A DNA stretch of 64,000 bases, from positions 1-64,000 of the forward strand of contig JASGGY010000005.1 in NCBI GenBank assembly GCA_047602575.1. Direction: 5' to 3'. Source of the stretch: UBA1366 sp047602575. GTDB taxonomy: Bacteria; Bacillota; Clostridia; Oscillospirales; Ruminococcaceae. Within the stretch, counting starts at the first letter, position 1. The number at the start of each line of letters is the position of its first letter. The notes under the pieces are model-generated. The model worked only from the letters and a program-made list of their open reading frames with translations. It was not told the origin of the DNA and searched no databases. Of this stretch, positions 1 to 9,680 are shown in pieces. The position numbers and the translations under genes are program-made.

Positions 1-1071
1 GTGAAAGCATTGTCCGCGCATCACAACGCGGCACTGCTGGCGGAACAGGCGCTGGCAATCGGCGCGCAAGCCGTCTGTATCGGCGTTAAGGCGGGCGAAC
101 AAACGCTGGATCGCGCACTGGAGGGAACGGGCATCCGCATTCTGTCGGGCATGGACGGGCTGTGCGAGATCGCGCGGATGGAGGGCGTGGACTGTATGCT
201 CAATGCCGTGGTGGGCATGGTGGGGCTGCAGCCCACCCTCGAAGCCATCGCGGCGGGAACGGACATCGCCCTTGCCAACAAGGAAACCCTCGTCGCGGGC
301 GGCGAGCTTGTCATGCGCGCCGCGCTGGAAAAAGGCGTTGCGATTTACCCCGTGGACAGCGAGCATTCCGCGATTTTCCAGTGCTTACAGGGCAACGCGC
401 GCGGGGAGCTGAACAAAATCATCCTCACCGCGTCCGGCGGCCCGTTTCGTGGAAAAACCAAAGCCGAACTGGAAAACGTGACGCTTGCCGACGCGCTGAA
501 ACATCCGAACTGGGCGATGGGGCGCAAAATCACCGTCGATTCCGCCACGCTGATGAACAAGGGGCTGGAATTTATCGAAGCTGTGCGCTTGTTCGACGTT
601 GCGCCGGAACAGATTGAGGTGGTTGTCCACCGTGAAAGCGTTGTGCATTCCGCGGTGGAATATAAGGACTATTCCGTCATTGCGCAGCTGGGTGTGCCGG
701 ATATGAAAATTCCGATTCAATACGCATTGTTATACCCGCACCGCTGCGACTGCCCGACCAGGCAGCTTTCGCTGACCGATTACGGAACGCTGCATTTTGA
801 GAAGCCCGATTTTAAAACCTTCGGCTGCCTGCGCGCCTGCATTGCCGCGGTGAAAGCGGGAGGAAGCCTCCCCGCGATGGTCAACGGTGCGAACGAGGAA
901 GCGGTTGCGGCATTCTTAAACGGCGAAATCCAGTTTCATCACATCGGCGAAATCGTCGCGGCGGTGACGGAGGAATTTTTACCGAACGAGATATCAAGTC
1001 TTGCAGATGTGCTTTCCGCAGACGCGGCGGCACGGGCATTTGCGAAAGAAAGAATCCGGCTTGCGCACTGA
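1..1071 (+). CDS. dxr: 1-deoxy-D-xylulose 5-phosphate reductoisomerase, 5' partial
   Basis: DXR converts 1-deoxy-D-xylulose 5-phosphate and NADPH to 2-C-methyl-D-erythritol 4-phosphate in the cytosolic MEP isoprenoid pathway. The visible 356 residues begin after the NADPH-binding Rossmann start (no GSTGSIG), so the gene enters from upstream and the first GTG is not its true start; about 25-30 residues are missing. The metal ligands are visible as D119-S120-E121 (DSEH) and E190 in NKGLEF, with K94-E95 in the ANKETLVAGG motif. It is followed 30 bp later by rseP, and with ispG and polC forms the gene order common in Clostridia. Identification is secure. Confidence 0.97.
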   Translation: MKALSAHHNAALLAEQALAIGAQAVCIGVKAGEQTLDRALEGTGIRILSGMDGLCEIARMEGVDCMLNAVVGMVGLQPTLEAIAAGTDIALANKETLVAGGELVMRAALEKGVAIYPVDSEHSAIFQCLQGNARGELNKIILTASGGPFRGKTKAELENVTLADALKHPNWAMGRKITVDSATLMNKGLEFIEAVRLFDVAPEQIEVVVHRESVVHSAVEYKDYSVIAQLGVPDMKIPIQYALLYPHRCDCPTRQLSLTDYGTLHFEKPDFKTFGCLRACIAAVKAGGSLPAMVNGANEEAVAAFLNGEIQFHHIGEIVAAVTEEFLPNEISSLADVLSADAAARAFAKERIRLAH

Positions 1072-1101
1072 CGAACCGGAACACAGAGAAAGGATCATTA
1101 C

Positions 1102-2175
1102 ATGGTAATCATCAACATTCTGGTGGCGCTGCTGATTTTCGGCATCATCATTCTTGTCCACGAGGCGGGGCATTTCGTCACCGCGAAGCTGTGCGGCGTG
1201 CGTGTCAACGAATTCGCCATGGGCATGGGGCCCGCCATTTTTAAGAAAAAGCGCGGCGAAACGACCTATTCCCTGCGCGCGTTCCCCATCGGCGGCTACT
1301 GCGCCATGGAGGGCGAGGACACCGACAGCACCGACGACCGCGCATTCGGGAAGAAATCCGTGCCCAAACGCATGGCGATCATTCTGGCGGGCGCGTTCAT
1401 GAACATCGTTCTGGGGATGGTGCTGATTGTGATTATGACCGTGATTAATGGCCCGATTACCTCGCGCACGGTGTCGAATTTTTCGGAGAATTCCTCCACA
1501 CAAGCAACAGGGCTTCAGCTGGGCGATGAAATCGTGAGCATCAACGGGATGCATATCTTCACCGACATGGATATTAACTACCAGCTCACGTCCGACAAGG
1601 ACGGGGTGTTTGACATGACCGTGCTTCGTAACGGAGAAAAGGTGAAGCTGACCGGCGTGACGATGATCAAAGAGGGCGACAATCTGCATTTGGATTTCCA
1701 CGTCAAGCCCACACCGCTGACGGTGGGCTCGGTGGCGAAGGAAACGGTGTTCCGCACGGTGACATATTCGCGGCTGGTGTGGATTTCGCTGCGGGATCTG
1801 GCGCTCGGGCGGTATCACCTCAACGATTTGTCCGGGCCGGTCGGAATTGTGGACGTCATCGGGCAGGTGATCGACGACCAAACCGCGAACGCACCCGTTG
1901 ACAGTAGCGGAAAAGCCGACATTGACTGGTCGGCGCTGATTGCAACGATTTTACAGATGAGCGCGTTGATTACCGTCAACATCGGGCTGTTTAACCTGCT
2001 GCCGTTTCCGGCGCTTGACGGGGGACGGTTCGTGTTCCTCGCCGTGGAGGGCGTCCGCGGGAAGCCGCTCAAGCCTGAACGCGAGGGGCTTGTGCATCTG
2101 GTCGGCATGGCGGTTCTGTTGACGCTGATGGTTGCGGTCGCGTTCAACGACATCATGCGAATTATAAAACGATAG
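1102..2175 (+). CDS. rseP: RseP-type site-2 (RIP) zinc metalloprotease
   Basis: This is a 357-residue intramembrane protease of the S2P family, which cleaves anti-sigma factors or signal-peptide remnants inside the membrane. The first membrane helix carries the zinc motif HEAGH at residues 20-24. A PDZ domain lies at about 120-190, and the third ligand is in the LDG motif at about 305-307 (NLLPFPALDGG). The C-terminus is a further hydrophobic helix. The ATG follows AGAAAGGATC at good spacing. It lies between the MEP genes dxr and ispG, a common Firmicute arrangement, and is likely cotranscribed with them. Confidence 0.95.
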   Translation: MVIINILVALLIFGIIILVHEAGHFVTAKLCGVRVNEFAMGMGPAIFKKKRGETTYSLRAFPIGGYCAMEGEDTDSTDDRAFGKKSVPKRMAIILAGAFMNIVLGMVLIVIMTVINGPITSRTVSNFSENSSTQATGLQLGDEIVSINGMHIFTDMDINYQLTSDKDGVFDMTVLRNGEKVKLTGVTMIKEGDNLHLDFHVKPTPLTVGSVAKETVFRTVTYSRLVWISLRDLALGRYHLNDLSGPVGIVDVIGQVIDDQTANAPVDSSGKADIDWSALIATILQMSALITVNIGLFNLLPFPALDGGRFVFLAVEGVRGKPLKPEREGLVHLVGMAVLLTLMVAVAFNDIMRIIKR

Positions 2176-2187
2176 GCGGCGGAACGG

Positions 2188-3228
2188 ATGAACCGAACGG
2201 TAAAAAAAGTCCGCTGCGGGGCGCTGACCTTCGGCGGGGAAACCATCTATATCCAGTCCATGCTCAACGCGCCGCCCGCCGACATTGCCGCGAACATCGC
2301 GCAGGCAAAAGCGTTGGAAGCCGCGGGTTGTGACATTGTGCGCATCGCCGTTCCGGACAGGGAAGCAATCGCGCTCATTCCCGCGCTCAAGGAGCAGATT
2401 TCCATGCCGGTGGTGGCGGACATTCACTATGATTGGCGGCTGGCGGTGGCGGCTTGCGAGGCGGGGGCGGACAAAATCCGCATCAACCCCGGCAACATCG
2501 GCGGCGCAGACCGCGTGAAAGCGGTGGTTGACGCGTGCGGAAAGCGCGGTGTTCCCATCCGCATCGGTGTGAATGCCGGCTCGCTTGAAAAGGATTTGTT
2601 GGCGCAGTACGGTTCGCCCTGCGCCGAAGCCCTTGCGGAAAGCGCGAAGCGGCACATCGCGCTGCTTGAAGCGGCGGATTTCAACGACATCGTGATTTCC
2701 ATCAAGTCCTCGAACGTCGCGCAGATGATTAAGGCTTATCGCATTGTTGCGGCGAAATTTGATTATCCCCTCCACCTTGGCGTGACCGAGGCGGGTACGG
2801 AGCGGATGGGGTTGATTAAATCCGCGATCGGCATCGGCGCGCTGCTTGCCGACGGCATTGGGGAAACCATTCGCGTGTCGCTGACCGACGAGCCGGTGAA
2901 AGAAATTTACGCAGCAAAAGACATTTTAAAAGCGCTCAACCTCACCGGCGGGGTGAAAATCGTGTCCTGCCCAACCTGTGGACGAACAAAAATCGACCTC
3001 ATCGGGCTTGCCAACCGCGTGGAGGAAGCCGTGAAAGACATTGATAAAAACCTCACCGTCGCGGTGATGGGCTGCGTGGTCAACGGCATCGGGGAAGCGG
3101 GCGAAGTGGATCTCGGCATCGCGGGCGGCGACGGCTGCGCGGTGCTTTTTAAACACGGGAAAAAGCTGCGCAAGGTCACAGAGACGGAAGCGCTGGGTGC
3201 GCTTCTGGAGGAAATCAGGAAGGCATAA
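2188..3228 (+). CDS. ispG: 4-hydroxy-3-methylbut-2-enyl diphosphate synthase (IspG/GcpE)
   Basis: IspG is the [4Fe-4S] enzyme that converts MEcPP to HMBPP, the penultimate step of the MEP pathway. The 346 residues have the TIM-barrel first half and the cluster-binding second half with C261, C264 (SCPTCGRT) and C296 (MGCVVNG). The length is normal for the short bacterial form without the plant or Chlamydia insert. The ATG lies 12 bp after the rseP stop, preceded by a GGCGG-type ribosome site. Its place after dxr and rseP supports a MEP operon. Confidence 0.97.
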   Translation: MNRTVKKVRCGALTFGGETIYIQSMLNAPPADIAANIAQAKALEAAGCDIVRIAVPDREAIALIPALKEQISMPVVADIHYDWRLAVAACEAGADKIRINPGNIGGADRVKAVVDACGKRGVPIRIGVNAGSLEKDLLAQYGSPCAEALAESAKRHIALLEAADFNDIVISIKSSNVAQMIKAYRIVAAKFDYPLHLGVTEAGTERMGLIKSAIGIGALLADGIGETIRVSLTDEPVKEIYAAKDILKALNLTGGVKIVSCPTCGRTKIDLIGLANRVEEAVKDIDKNLTVAVMGCVVNGIGEAGEVDLGIAGGDGCAVLFKHGKKLRKVTETEALGALLEEIRKA

Positions 3229-3267
3229 CAGCACCGTTTTTTGCGGTTACATAGAAAGGGCACGGGT

Positions 3268-6200
3268 ATGCAGGGGACAAGCATCGGGGAGTTTTTTATA
3301 GCCTACGCGGACAGCCTGCCGGCTAGCTTGCGCGATGGCGTTTTATTGGGAATGACGTTTGATCAGACGCAGCGCCGCATCGAGCTGACCGCGGTGTTTG
3401 CGGCATTTGTCGCGCCCGCGGATGCACAGGCGCTTGAGCGGAGCATCGCCGAAAAAACCGGCGCGCGCGAGGTTGCGCTTGCGTGCAGATATGCGCCCGA
3501 CCTGCTGACGGCGGCGTATTTCCCGATTCTTGCCGATCATCTCAAGCGCGCCTGCCCGGTGGTCAACGGCTTTTTTGACGGAGCTGACTGTGCGCTTTCC
3601 GACGGTGTTTTCGAAATCACGCTGAAAAACGGCGGCTTTGGCTTGCTGCAGAAATCCGGCGTGGAGCAGCAGATTGTTGCGCACATCAGGGAAGCGTTTT
3701 CGTCACAGGTTAAAGTGAAATTTGCCGGAAAGCTCGAAAGCGACGCGGACGAGCACGCACGGTTTTACCAGGAAGAAATCGCCCGCCTGCCCATGCCCGC
3801 CGCACCGCCACCGGCGGAAAAACCCGCCGGAAAAAGCGAGCCTGCGCTTGAGCCAAAAAAGGTTGCGCTCGACTTTACACGGCTTGAGCTGCTGGCGGAG
3901 GACGCGCTCGTTCTGCGCGGCAACGCCGTCAGCCCGTCGGCTGCCTTTTCAAAGCTTTGCGATGTGACCGCGGACAGCGGAACGGTCACGGTCTGGGGCG
4001 ATGTGTTCGCGGTGGACACGCGCGAAACCAAAAACGGCATGCTGATCGCGATTCTTTATATCACCGATTACACCGGCTCGTTCAGTGTCAAGCTCATCGG
4101 TTCTCCGGGGAATTTTAAGCGCGGCAACCGCCTGAAAAAAGCGGAGCTGGAGGAGCTACTCGAATACGTCAAAAAAGGCACGACGCTCATTCTGTCCGGA
4201 CAAGTTATCACGGACGATTTTGATTTTTCCGTCAACCTTGATCCCACGCAGATGATGCTCGTTAAGAAAATGCAGAAAACCGACCGTGCGGAGAAAAAGC
4301 GCGTCGAGCTGCATTGCCACACCAATATGTCCGCGATGGACGCGATTACCCCCGCAGAATTGCTGGTCAAGCGCGCCCATGCGTGGGGACACAGCGCAAT
4401 GGCAATTACCGATCACGGCGTTTGCCAAGGCTTCCCCGGTGCGATGGAGGAAACGGATTCCATCCGAGGAAAAGGCGGGAAGTTCAAGGTTTTATTCGGC
4501 GTGGAAGCGTATCAGGTCAACGACTGCGCGGAGGTAGTCGTGGGCACGGACGACCGCGCGCTGACGGATGAACTCATTATTTTTGATCTGGAAACCACGG
4601 GCTTTTCGCCCCACAGCGAGCGCATCACCGAAATCGGCGCGGTCAAACTGCGCGGGCTGGAGGTCACGGAGCGGTTTGGGACCTTTGTCGATCCCGAAAA
4701 GCCGATTCCCGCGCGCATCACCGAGGTCACGGGCATCGACGACGCCATGGTAAGGGGTGCGCCGAAGGAAGTCGAAGCGCTGAAAAAGTTCATGAAATTC
4801 TGCGGGGATAAGTCCGTTCTGGCGGCGCACAATGCGCGGTTTGACACGTCCTTTTTATCGGCTTGCGCAAAACGCTGCGGGGTGGAATTTTCGTTCACAT
4901 CGCTCGACACGCTGGAGCTGTCGCGCTTCATGCTGCCGGAATTGAAAAAGCACAAGCTTAATCTTGTAGCGGAGCATTTGAAAGTCGGCGAATTCCGCCA
5001 CCACCGCGCTGCGGACGATGCGGAGGTTTTGGGAAGAATTTTTGCGGTTCTGGCAAAGCGGCTTTTAGTCGCATATCCCGATGGCGTGACAACCGGAAAG
5101 CTCAATGCGCTGCTGGGGAGCAGCACTGCGGCGGCGGGAAAAACCTATCATCAGATTATCATTGCTAAAAACAACACGGGGCTGAAAAACCTCTATCAAT
5201 TGGTTTCCAAATCGAATCTAGACTATTTCAAAAAAGTACCGCGCATTCCGAAATCGGAATTAATCCGTCACCGCGACGGGTTGATTGTGGGAAGCGCTTG
5301 TGAGGCGGGGGAATTGTTCCGCGCCGTTTTTGACGGAAAGCCCCACGATGAGCTGCTTGCGATTGCGCGCTTTTATGATTATCTGGAAATCCAGCCAACC
5401 GGCAACAACAATTTTATGCTGCGCGACGGAACGGTCACGTCGGTCGAACAGCTTGAGGCATTTAATAAAACCATCGTCGCGCTGGGCGAGGAGCTGAACA
5501 TTCCGGTCTGCGCGACGGGTGACGTGCATTTTATGGATAAGAACGACGCACTGTTCCGTGCGATTATTCAGTCGGTGAAATACAGTGACTGCGACAGCCA
5601 GCCGCCGCTTTATTTCAAAACCACGGACGAAATGCTCGGGGATTTCGCGTACTTAGGCGAGGAAAAAGCATTCGAGGTCGTTGTGACCAACACGAATCTG
5701 ATTGCCGATCAGTGCGACGAGGATTTGCGCCCGTTTCCAAAAGGCACGTTTACACCCTCCATCCCCGGTGCGGAGGAGGATTTGCAGCGCATCTGCTGGG
5801 AAAAAACAAAGCAGATTTACGGCGATCCCGTTCCGGAAAACGTGGTGAAGCGGCTGGAGCGGGAGCTGACCTCCATCATCAAGCATGGCTTTGCGGTGCT
5901 GTATATGATTTCGCAGAAGCTGGTGGCGAATTCCGTGGAGCACGGCTATCAGGTCGGCTCGCGCGGCTCGGTCGGCTCGTCCTTTGTGGCATTCGTGTCG
6001 GGCATTTCGGAAGTCAACCCCCTGCCGCCGCATTACTCCTGCGAGCAATGTCGGTACTCGGAATTTTTCGAGGACGGCTCGGTCGGTTCGGGCTTTGACT
6101 TGCCGCCGAAAAGCTGCCCCGTATGCGGCGCGCAGCTTTACCGCGACGGGCATGACATTCCGTTTGAAACCTTTCTGGGCTTTGACGGGGACAAAGCGCC

Positions 6201-7629
6201 GGATATCGACCTGAACTTCTCCGGCGATTATCAGGAATTTTCGCACAAATACACCGAGGAGCTGTTCGGTGCGGACCATGTGTTCAAAGCCGGCACGATT
6301 GCGGGCATCGCCGACAAAACGGCGTTCGGCTATGTAAAAAAATACCTCGAGGAGCGCGGCAAGGTTCTGCACAAGGCGGAGGAGCAGCGGCTGATCAACG
6401 GCTGCACCGGCATCAAGCGCACCACTGGACAGCACCCGGGCGGCATGGTGGTTGTGCCGAGCGAGTATGATGTGTATGATTTCACGCCCGTGCAGCATCC
6501 GGCGGAAAAGTCGGATTCCGGCATTGTGACGACGCACTTTGACTTCCATTCCCTCCACGATACCATTTTAAAGCTGGACGAGCTTGGGCATGATGTGCCG
6601 ACGCTGTATAAATATTTAGAGGACATGACGAAGCTTGATATCACAAAAGTCCCCATGAGCGACGAAGCGGTGTATTCTCTGTTCACCTCGCCCGCCGCTT
6701 TGGGTGTAACAGAGGAGGACATCGGCTGTCAGACGGGAACGCTCGGCATTCCGGAGATGGGCACGAGCTTTGTGCGCCAGATGCTCATGGATGCAAAGCC
6801 GGCGCGCTTCAGCGATCTGCTCCAGATCTCGGGTCTTTCGCACGGAACGGACGTGTGGATCGGCAACGCGCAGGAGCTGATCGCCAACGGCACATGTACG
6901 ATTTCCGAGGTGATCGGTACGCGCGACAGCATTATGACGTATCTGATGCACAAGGGGCTTGCGCCGAAGCTTGCGTTTAAAATCATGGAAATCACCCGAA
7001 AGGGCAAGGCGGCAAAGCTGCTTACCGACGAGATGAAGGACGATATGCGCAGTCACGACGTGCCGGAGTGGTACATCGAAAGCTGCCTGAAAATCAAGTA
7101 TATGTTCCCCAAAGCCCACGCGGCGGCATATGTCACCGCGGCGATCCGGCTGGCGTGGTTTAAGGTGCATCATCCGCTGGAATTCTACGCGGCGTATTTC
7201 ACGGTGCGCGGCGAGGATTTTGACGCGGAGGCGGCGGTTAAGGGCAAGCTGTTCACCCGCTATCGGATTCAGGAATTCCAAGCCAAGGGCAAGGATCGCA
7301 CCGCCAAGGAGGACGGCGTGCTGGAAATGCTGATGCTCATCAACGAAATGCTCTCCCGCGGGCTGGAATGCCTGCCGGTGGACATTTTCAGCTCCGACGC
7401 ATTTGTGTACAAAATCGAGGACGATAAGCTGCGCCTGCCGTTCTGCTCGGTCAAGGGCATCGGGCAGAACGCCGCCCTTGCGGTGTTTGAAGCCGCCAAG
7501 GATCACGATTTTATTTCCGTTGAGGAATTCCAGTCGCGCCCCGGCGTCACGAAAAGCATCTGCGACACGCTCTTTGAAGCCGGCGCGTTCCGCGATATTC
7601 CGCTTTCCAGCCAGCTGTCGTTTTTTTGA
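3268..7629 (+). CDS. polC: DNA polymerase III PolC-type, alpha subunit
   Basis: PolC is the Gram-positive replicative polymerase with built-in 3'-5' exonuclease. From the ATG at 3268 it has 1453 residues; that start is preceded by AGAAAGGG, whereas an in-frame TTG at 3241 has no ribosome site. Domains in order are a PolC N-terminal region, an OB fold at about 235-330, a PHP domain starting at H349-C350-H351, a DnaQ-like exonuclease inserted in it (D440 and E442 of DLETTG), the polymerase core with catalytic D979 and D981 (PDIDLNF), then HhH and C-terminal parts. The exonuclease inserted in the PHP domain distinguishes it from DnaE. Confidence 0.97.
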   Translation: MQGTSIGEFFIAYADSLPASLRDGVLLGMTFDQTQRRIELTAVFAAFVAPADAQALERSIAEKTGAREVALACRYAPDLLTAAYFPILADHLKRACPVVNGFFDGADCALSDGVFEITLKNGGFGLLQKSGVEQQIVAHIREAFSSQVKVKFAGKLESDADEHARFYQEEIARLPMPAAPPPAEKPAGKSEPALEPKKVALDFTRLELLAEDALVLRGNAVSPSAAFSKLCDVTADSGTVTVWGDVFAVDTRETKNGMLIAILYITDYTGSFSVKLIGSPGNFKRGNRLKKAELEELLEYVKKGTTLILSGQVITDDFDFSVNLDPTQMMLVKKMQKTDRAEKKRVELHCHTNMSAMDAITPAELLVKRAHAWGHSAMAITDHGVCQGFPGAMEETDSIRGKGGKFKVLFGVEAYQVNDCAEVVVGTDDRALTDELIIFDLETTGFSPHSERITEIGAVKLRGLEVTERFGTFVDPEKPIPARITEVTGIDDAMVRGAPKEVEALKKFMKFCGDKSVLAAHNARFDTSFLSACAKRCGVEFSFTSLDTLELSRFMLPELKKHKLNLVAEHLKVGEFRHHRAADDAEVLGRIFAVLAKRLLVAYPDGVTTGKLNALLGSSTAAAGKTYHQIIIAKNNTGLKNLYQLVSKSNLDYFKKVPRIPKSELIRHRDGLIVGSACEAGELFRAVFDGKPHDELLAIARFYDYLEIQPTGNNNFMLRDGTVTSVEQLEAFNKTIVALGEELNIPVCATGDVHFMDKNDALFRAIIQSVKYSDCDSQPPLYFKTTDEMLGDFAYLGEEKAFEVVVTNTNLIADQCDEDLRPFPKGTFTPSIPGAEEDLQRICWEKTKQIYGDPVPENVVKRLERELTSIIKHGFAVLYMISQKLVANSVEHGYQVGSRGSVGSSFVAFVSGISEVNPLPPHYSCEQCRYSEFFEDGSVGSGFDLPPKSCPVCGAQLYRDGHDIPFETFLGFDGDKAPDIDLNFSGDYQEFSHKYTEELFGADHVFKAGTIAGIADKTAFGYVKKYLEERGKVLHKAEEQRLINGCTGIKRTTGQHPGGMVVVPSEYDVYDFTPVQHPAEKSDSGIVTTHFDFHSLHDTILKLDELGHDVPTLYKYLEDMTKLDITKVPMSDEAVYSLFTSPAALGVTEEDIGCQTGTLGIPEMGTSFVRQMLMDAKPARFSDLLQISGLSHGTDVWIGNAQELIANGTCTISEVIGTRDSIMTYLMHKGLAPKLAFKIMEITRKGKAAKLLTDEMKDDMRSHDVPEWYIESCLKIKYMFPKAHAAAYVTAAIRLAWFKVHHPLEFYAAYFTVRGEDFDAEAAVKGKLFTRYRIQEFQAKGKDRTAKEDGVLEMLMLINEMLSRGLECLPVDIFSSDAFVYKIEDDKLRLPFCSVKGIGQNAALAVFEAAKDHDFISVEEFQSRPGVTKSICDTLFEAGAFRDIPLSSQLSFF

Positions 7630-7631
7630 GA

Positions 7632-7659
7632 TTAGAAGTTAGAGGTTAGAAATTAGAAG
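7632..7659 (+). repeat. four tandem 7-bp repeats (TTAGAAG/TTAGAGG)
   Basis: Four consecutive heptamers, TTAGAAG, TTAGAGG, TTAGAAA and TTAGAAG, begin three bases after the polC stop codon. Related heptamer arrays occur at 49031-49058 (opposite strand) and 52489-52509, each time at the 3' end of a gene. Confidence 0.8.
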
Positions 7660-7719
7660 CTGAAATTACAGTGTTGTTGGTTCTTTTTCACAAATAGCGA
7701 AAATACAGCGGGGAAATGC

Positions 7720-7764
7720 TTGACAGCCAAATGACTCTGTGATATCATGATAATATGATATCAC
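7720..7764 (+). promoter_or_regulatory. hisZ promoter with overlapping operator palindrome
   Basis: TTGACA at 7720-7725 is 17 bp from TATCAT at 7743-7748, which has an extended TG element. A perfect palindrome with 10-bp arms (GTGATATCAT, 6-bp spacer, ATGATATCAC) covers 7739-7764, so it overlaps the -10 box and the start site, as a repressor operator would. A second small inverted repeat, ACTTTA-N6-TAAAGT, follows at 7763-7780. The leader is only about 45 nt, which leaves no room for a T-box. Confidence 0.75.
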
Positions 7765-7800
7765 TTTACTACGATAAAGTACGCAACGAAAGGGTTTACG

Positions 7801-8997
7801 ATGAAACGATATGATCTGATTACCCCGGAGGGAACGCGGGATATGCTGTTTGAGGAATGTCTGTCACGCCGTGCGGTGGAGCAGCGGTATGCGGAGATTT
7901 TCCGCCGGATGGGCTACAGCGAGGTGCTGACACCGGGGATTGAGTTCTATGATTTGTTCAGCTCCGGTACGCGGAAATTCCCGCAGGAAAGCCTGTATAA
8001 GCTCACCGACGCAAAGGGCAGACTGCTTGCGCTGCGACCAGACTCGACGATTCCGATTGCGCGGCTGGTTGCGACGCGGCTTAAAAACGCGTTTTTTCCG
8101 CTGCGTTTGTATTACAGCCAGAATGTTTATGAAAACAATGTCCTGCTCAAAGGCCGCTCGGACGAAACCGCGCAGGCGGGGATTGAGCTGATCGGCATCG
8201 CGTCGCTGCGCGCGGATTATGAGGTGATGTGTACGGCGGTGGACGTGCTGACGGAGTTTCAGACTGGCGAATTCCGGCTGGAAATCGGCGACATCGGCTT
8301 TTTCCGCGAGCTTGCGGAGGGGCTGGGCGTGGACGGCGGTGCGCGCGAGGAAATCCGCTTCTTGATCGAAACAAAAAATTACCCCGCGCTCAACGACCTG
8401 CTCGACGGCATCGGCGAGAATCCTTATACCGCCGCGCTCAAGCAGCTCCCCGGGCTGTTCGGCGGCGAGGAAGTCTTTGAAAAAGCCGCGGCGCTCGTCA
8501 GCGGCGACAGCATGCGGGAAATCCTTGACCGGCTGCACGAGGTTTACAACAAGCTGACCGGGCTTGGCTACGGCGGAAGAATTACCGTGGATTTAGGGAT
8601 TGTCAACCGCACGGATTATTACACAGGCATCGTTTTTCAGGGCTACTTAAGCGGCATCGGCGAAGCGGTTTTAAAGGGTGGGCGGTATAACCGGCTGCTC
8701 GGCGAATTCGGGCTGGACGTACCCGCGACGGGCTTTGCGGTGAATGTGGACGCGGTTGCGTCGCTGCTGCGCCGTTCGGGAGAAGCTCCGAAACAAGCTA
8801 AACCCGACTGCGTGGTGTTCGGCAACGCGGGCTACGTGGCGGAGGCGATTGCCTATGCGCAGACACTCGTGGCACAGGGGCTGACGGTCGAAAACGGTAT
8901 GCACGAAACGCTGGAGGAAACCGTTTCCTACGCCAGAAAGCGCGGGATTAAAAAAATCATCATCGCCGATACGGCGGAAGAAATCGCGGTGGAATAA
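7801..8997 (+). CDS. hisZ: ATP phosphoribosyltransferase regulatory subunit HisZ
   Basis: HisZ is a catalytically inactive histidyl-tRNA synthetase paralogue that binds short-form HisG and is required for its activity and for histidine feedback. The 398 residues have the class II synthetase core (TPEGTRDML near the start, RPDSTIPIARL motif 2 at about 80-90) but end without the anticodon-binding arrangement of a true HisS. It directly precedes and overlaps hisG, which is 212 residues and therefore the short form needing HisZ. The start follows GAAAGGG. It is the first gene of the his cluster, behind its own promoter and operator. Confidence 0.95.
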   Translation: MKRYDLITPEGTRDMLFEECLSRRAVEQRYAEIFRRMGYSEVLTPGIEFYDLFSSGTRKFPQESLYKLTDAKGRLLALRPDSTIPIARLVATRLKNAFFPLRLYYSQNVYENNVLLKGRSDETAQAGIELIGIASLRADYEVMCTAVDVLTEFQTGEFRLEIGDIGFFRELAEGLGVDGGAREEIRFLIETKNYPALNDLLDGIGENPYTAALKQLPGLFGGEEVFEKAAALVSGDSMREILDRLHEVYNKLTGLGYGGRITVDLGIVNRTDYYTGIVFQGYLSGIGEAVLKGGRYNRLLGEFGLDVPATGFAVNVDAVASLLRRSGEAPKQAKPDCVVFGNAGYVAEAIAYAQTLVAQGLTVENGMHETLEETVSYARKRGIKKIIIADTAEEIAVE

Positions 8998-9008
8998 TGG
9001 GAGCGGAT

Positions 9009-9647
9009 ATGGAAACAACAAACAAACCTCTGCGCATTGCACTGACAAAGGGTAGACTCGAAAAGGACACGGTTGCGCTGTTTGAAAAAATCGGCTTTGA
9101 CTGCGCGGCGGTGCGCGACAAGGGCAGAAAGCTGATTCTCCCCGTGGACGGCGGGCGGATTGAGGTCGTTCTGGCGAAAGCAAACGACGTGATTACTTAC
9201 GTCGAGCATGGTGTCTGCGACATCGGCGTGGTCGGCAAGGATACGATTATGGAAATGCACGGCAAGTTTTTTGAGCTTGCCGACTTAGGCTTCGGGCGGT
9301 GCAGATTTGCGCTTGCCGCGAAAAAGGACGGCGATTTTTACGGTGGCTACGGCGTGAAAACCATTGCCACGAAATACCCCAGCGTCGCGCGGACTTTTTT
9401 TGAAAGCAAGGGCATGGACATCGAAATCGTGAAAATCGAAGGCTCGGTGGAACTCGCGCCGTTGCTCGCGTTGTCCGACGGGATTGTGGACATCGTCGAA
9501 ACCGGTACGACGCTCAAAGAAAACGGATTGGAGGTCATCGAGGACATCGCCCCGATTTCCGCACGGCTGATTGTCAATATGGTCAGCATGAAGCTGCGGA
9601 AGAACGAGATTGAGGATCTGGTCAGAGCGATTGCCGCGCATTTATAA
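9009..9647 (+). CDS. hisG: ATP phosphoribosyltransferase, short form
   Basis: HisG condenses ATP and PRPP to phosphoribosyl-ATP, the first step of histidine synthesis. About 212 residues, lacking the C-terminal ACT-like regulatory domain, which marks the HisZ-dependent short form. Motifs include LRIALTKGRLEKD at the start, DIGVVGKDT, and the PRPP loop IVDIVETGTTLKENG. I chose the ATG at 9009 because GGGAG sits upstream of it; an ATG at 8997 overlaps the hisZ stop by one base and would add four residues. Part of the hisZGD operon. Confidence 0.96.
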   Translation: METTNKPLRIALTKGRLEKDTVALFEKIGFDCAAVRDKGRKLILPVDGGRIEVVLAKANDVITYVEHGVCDIGVVGKDTIMEMHGKFFELADLGFGRCRFALAAKKDGDFYGGYGVKTIATKYPSVARTFFESKGMDIEIVKIEGSVELAPLLALSDGIVDIVETGTTLKENGLEVIEDIAPISARLIVNMVSMKLRKNEIEDLVRAIAAHL

Positions 9648-9680
9648 CCGGCTTTCGGAACAAGGATGGGAGAGAACCGC

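Noticed and set aside
994..1881. Long open frame of 295 codons on the minus strand under dxr and rseP
   Set aside because: It runs antisense to two well-matched genes, has an Arg/His-rich composition typical of shadow frames in GC-rich DNA and has no ribosome site.
7630..7800. T-box or histidine attenuator before hisZ
   Set aside because: The promoter is only about 45 nt from the start codon, so there is no room for a specifier hairpin or terminator. A palindromic operator is seen instead.
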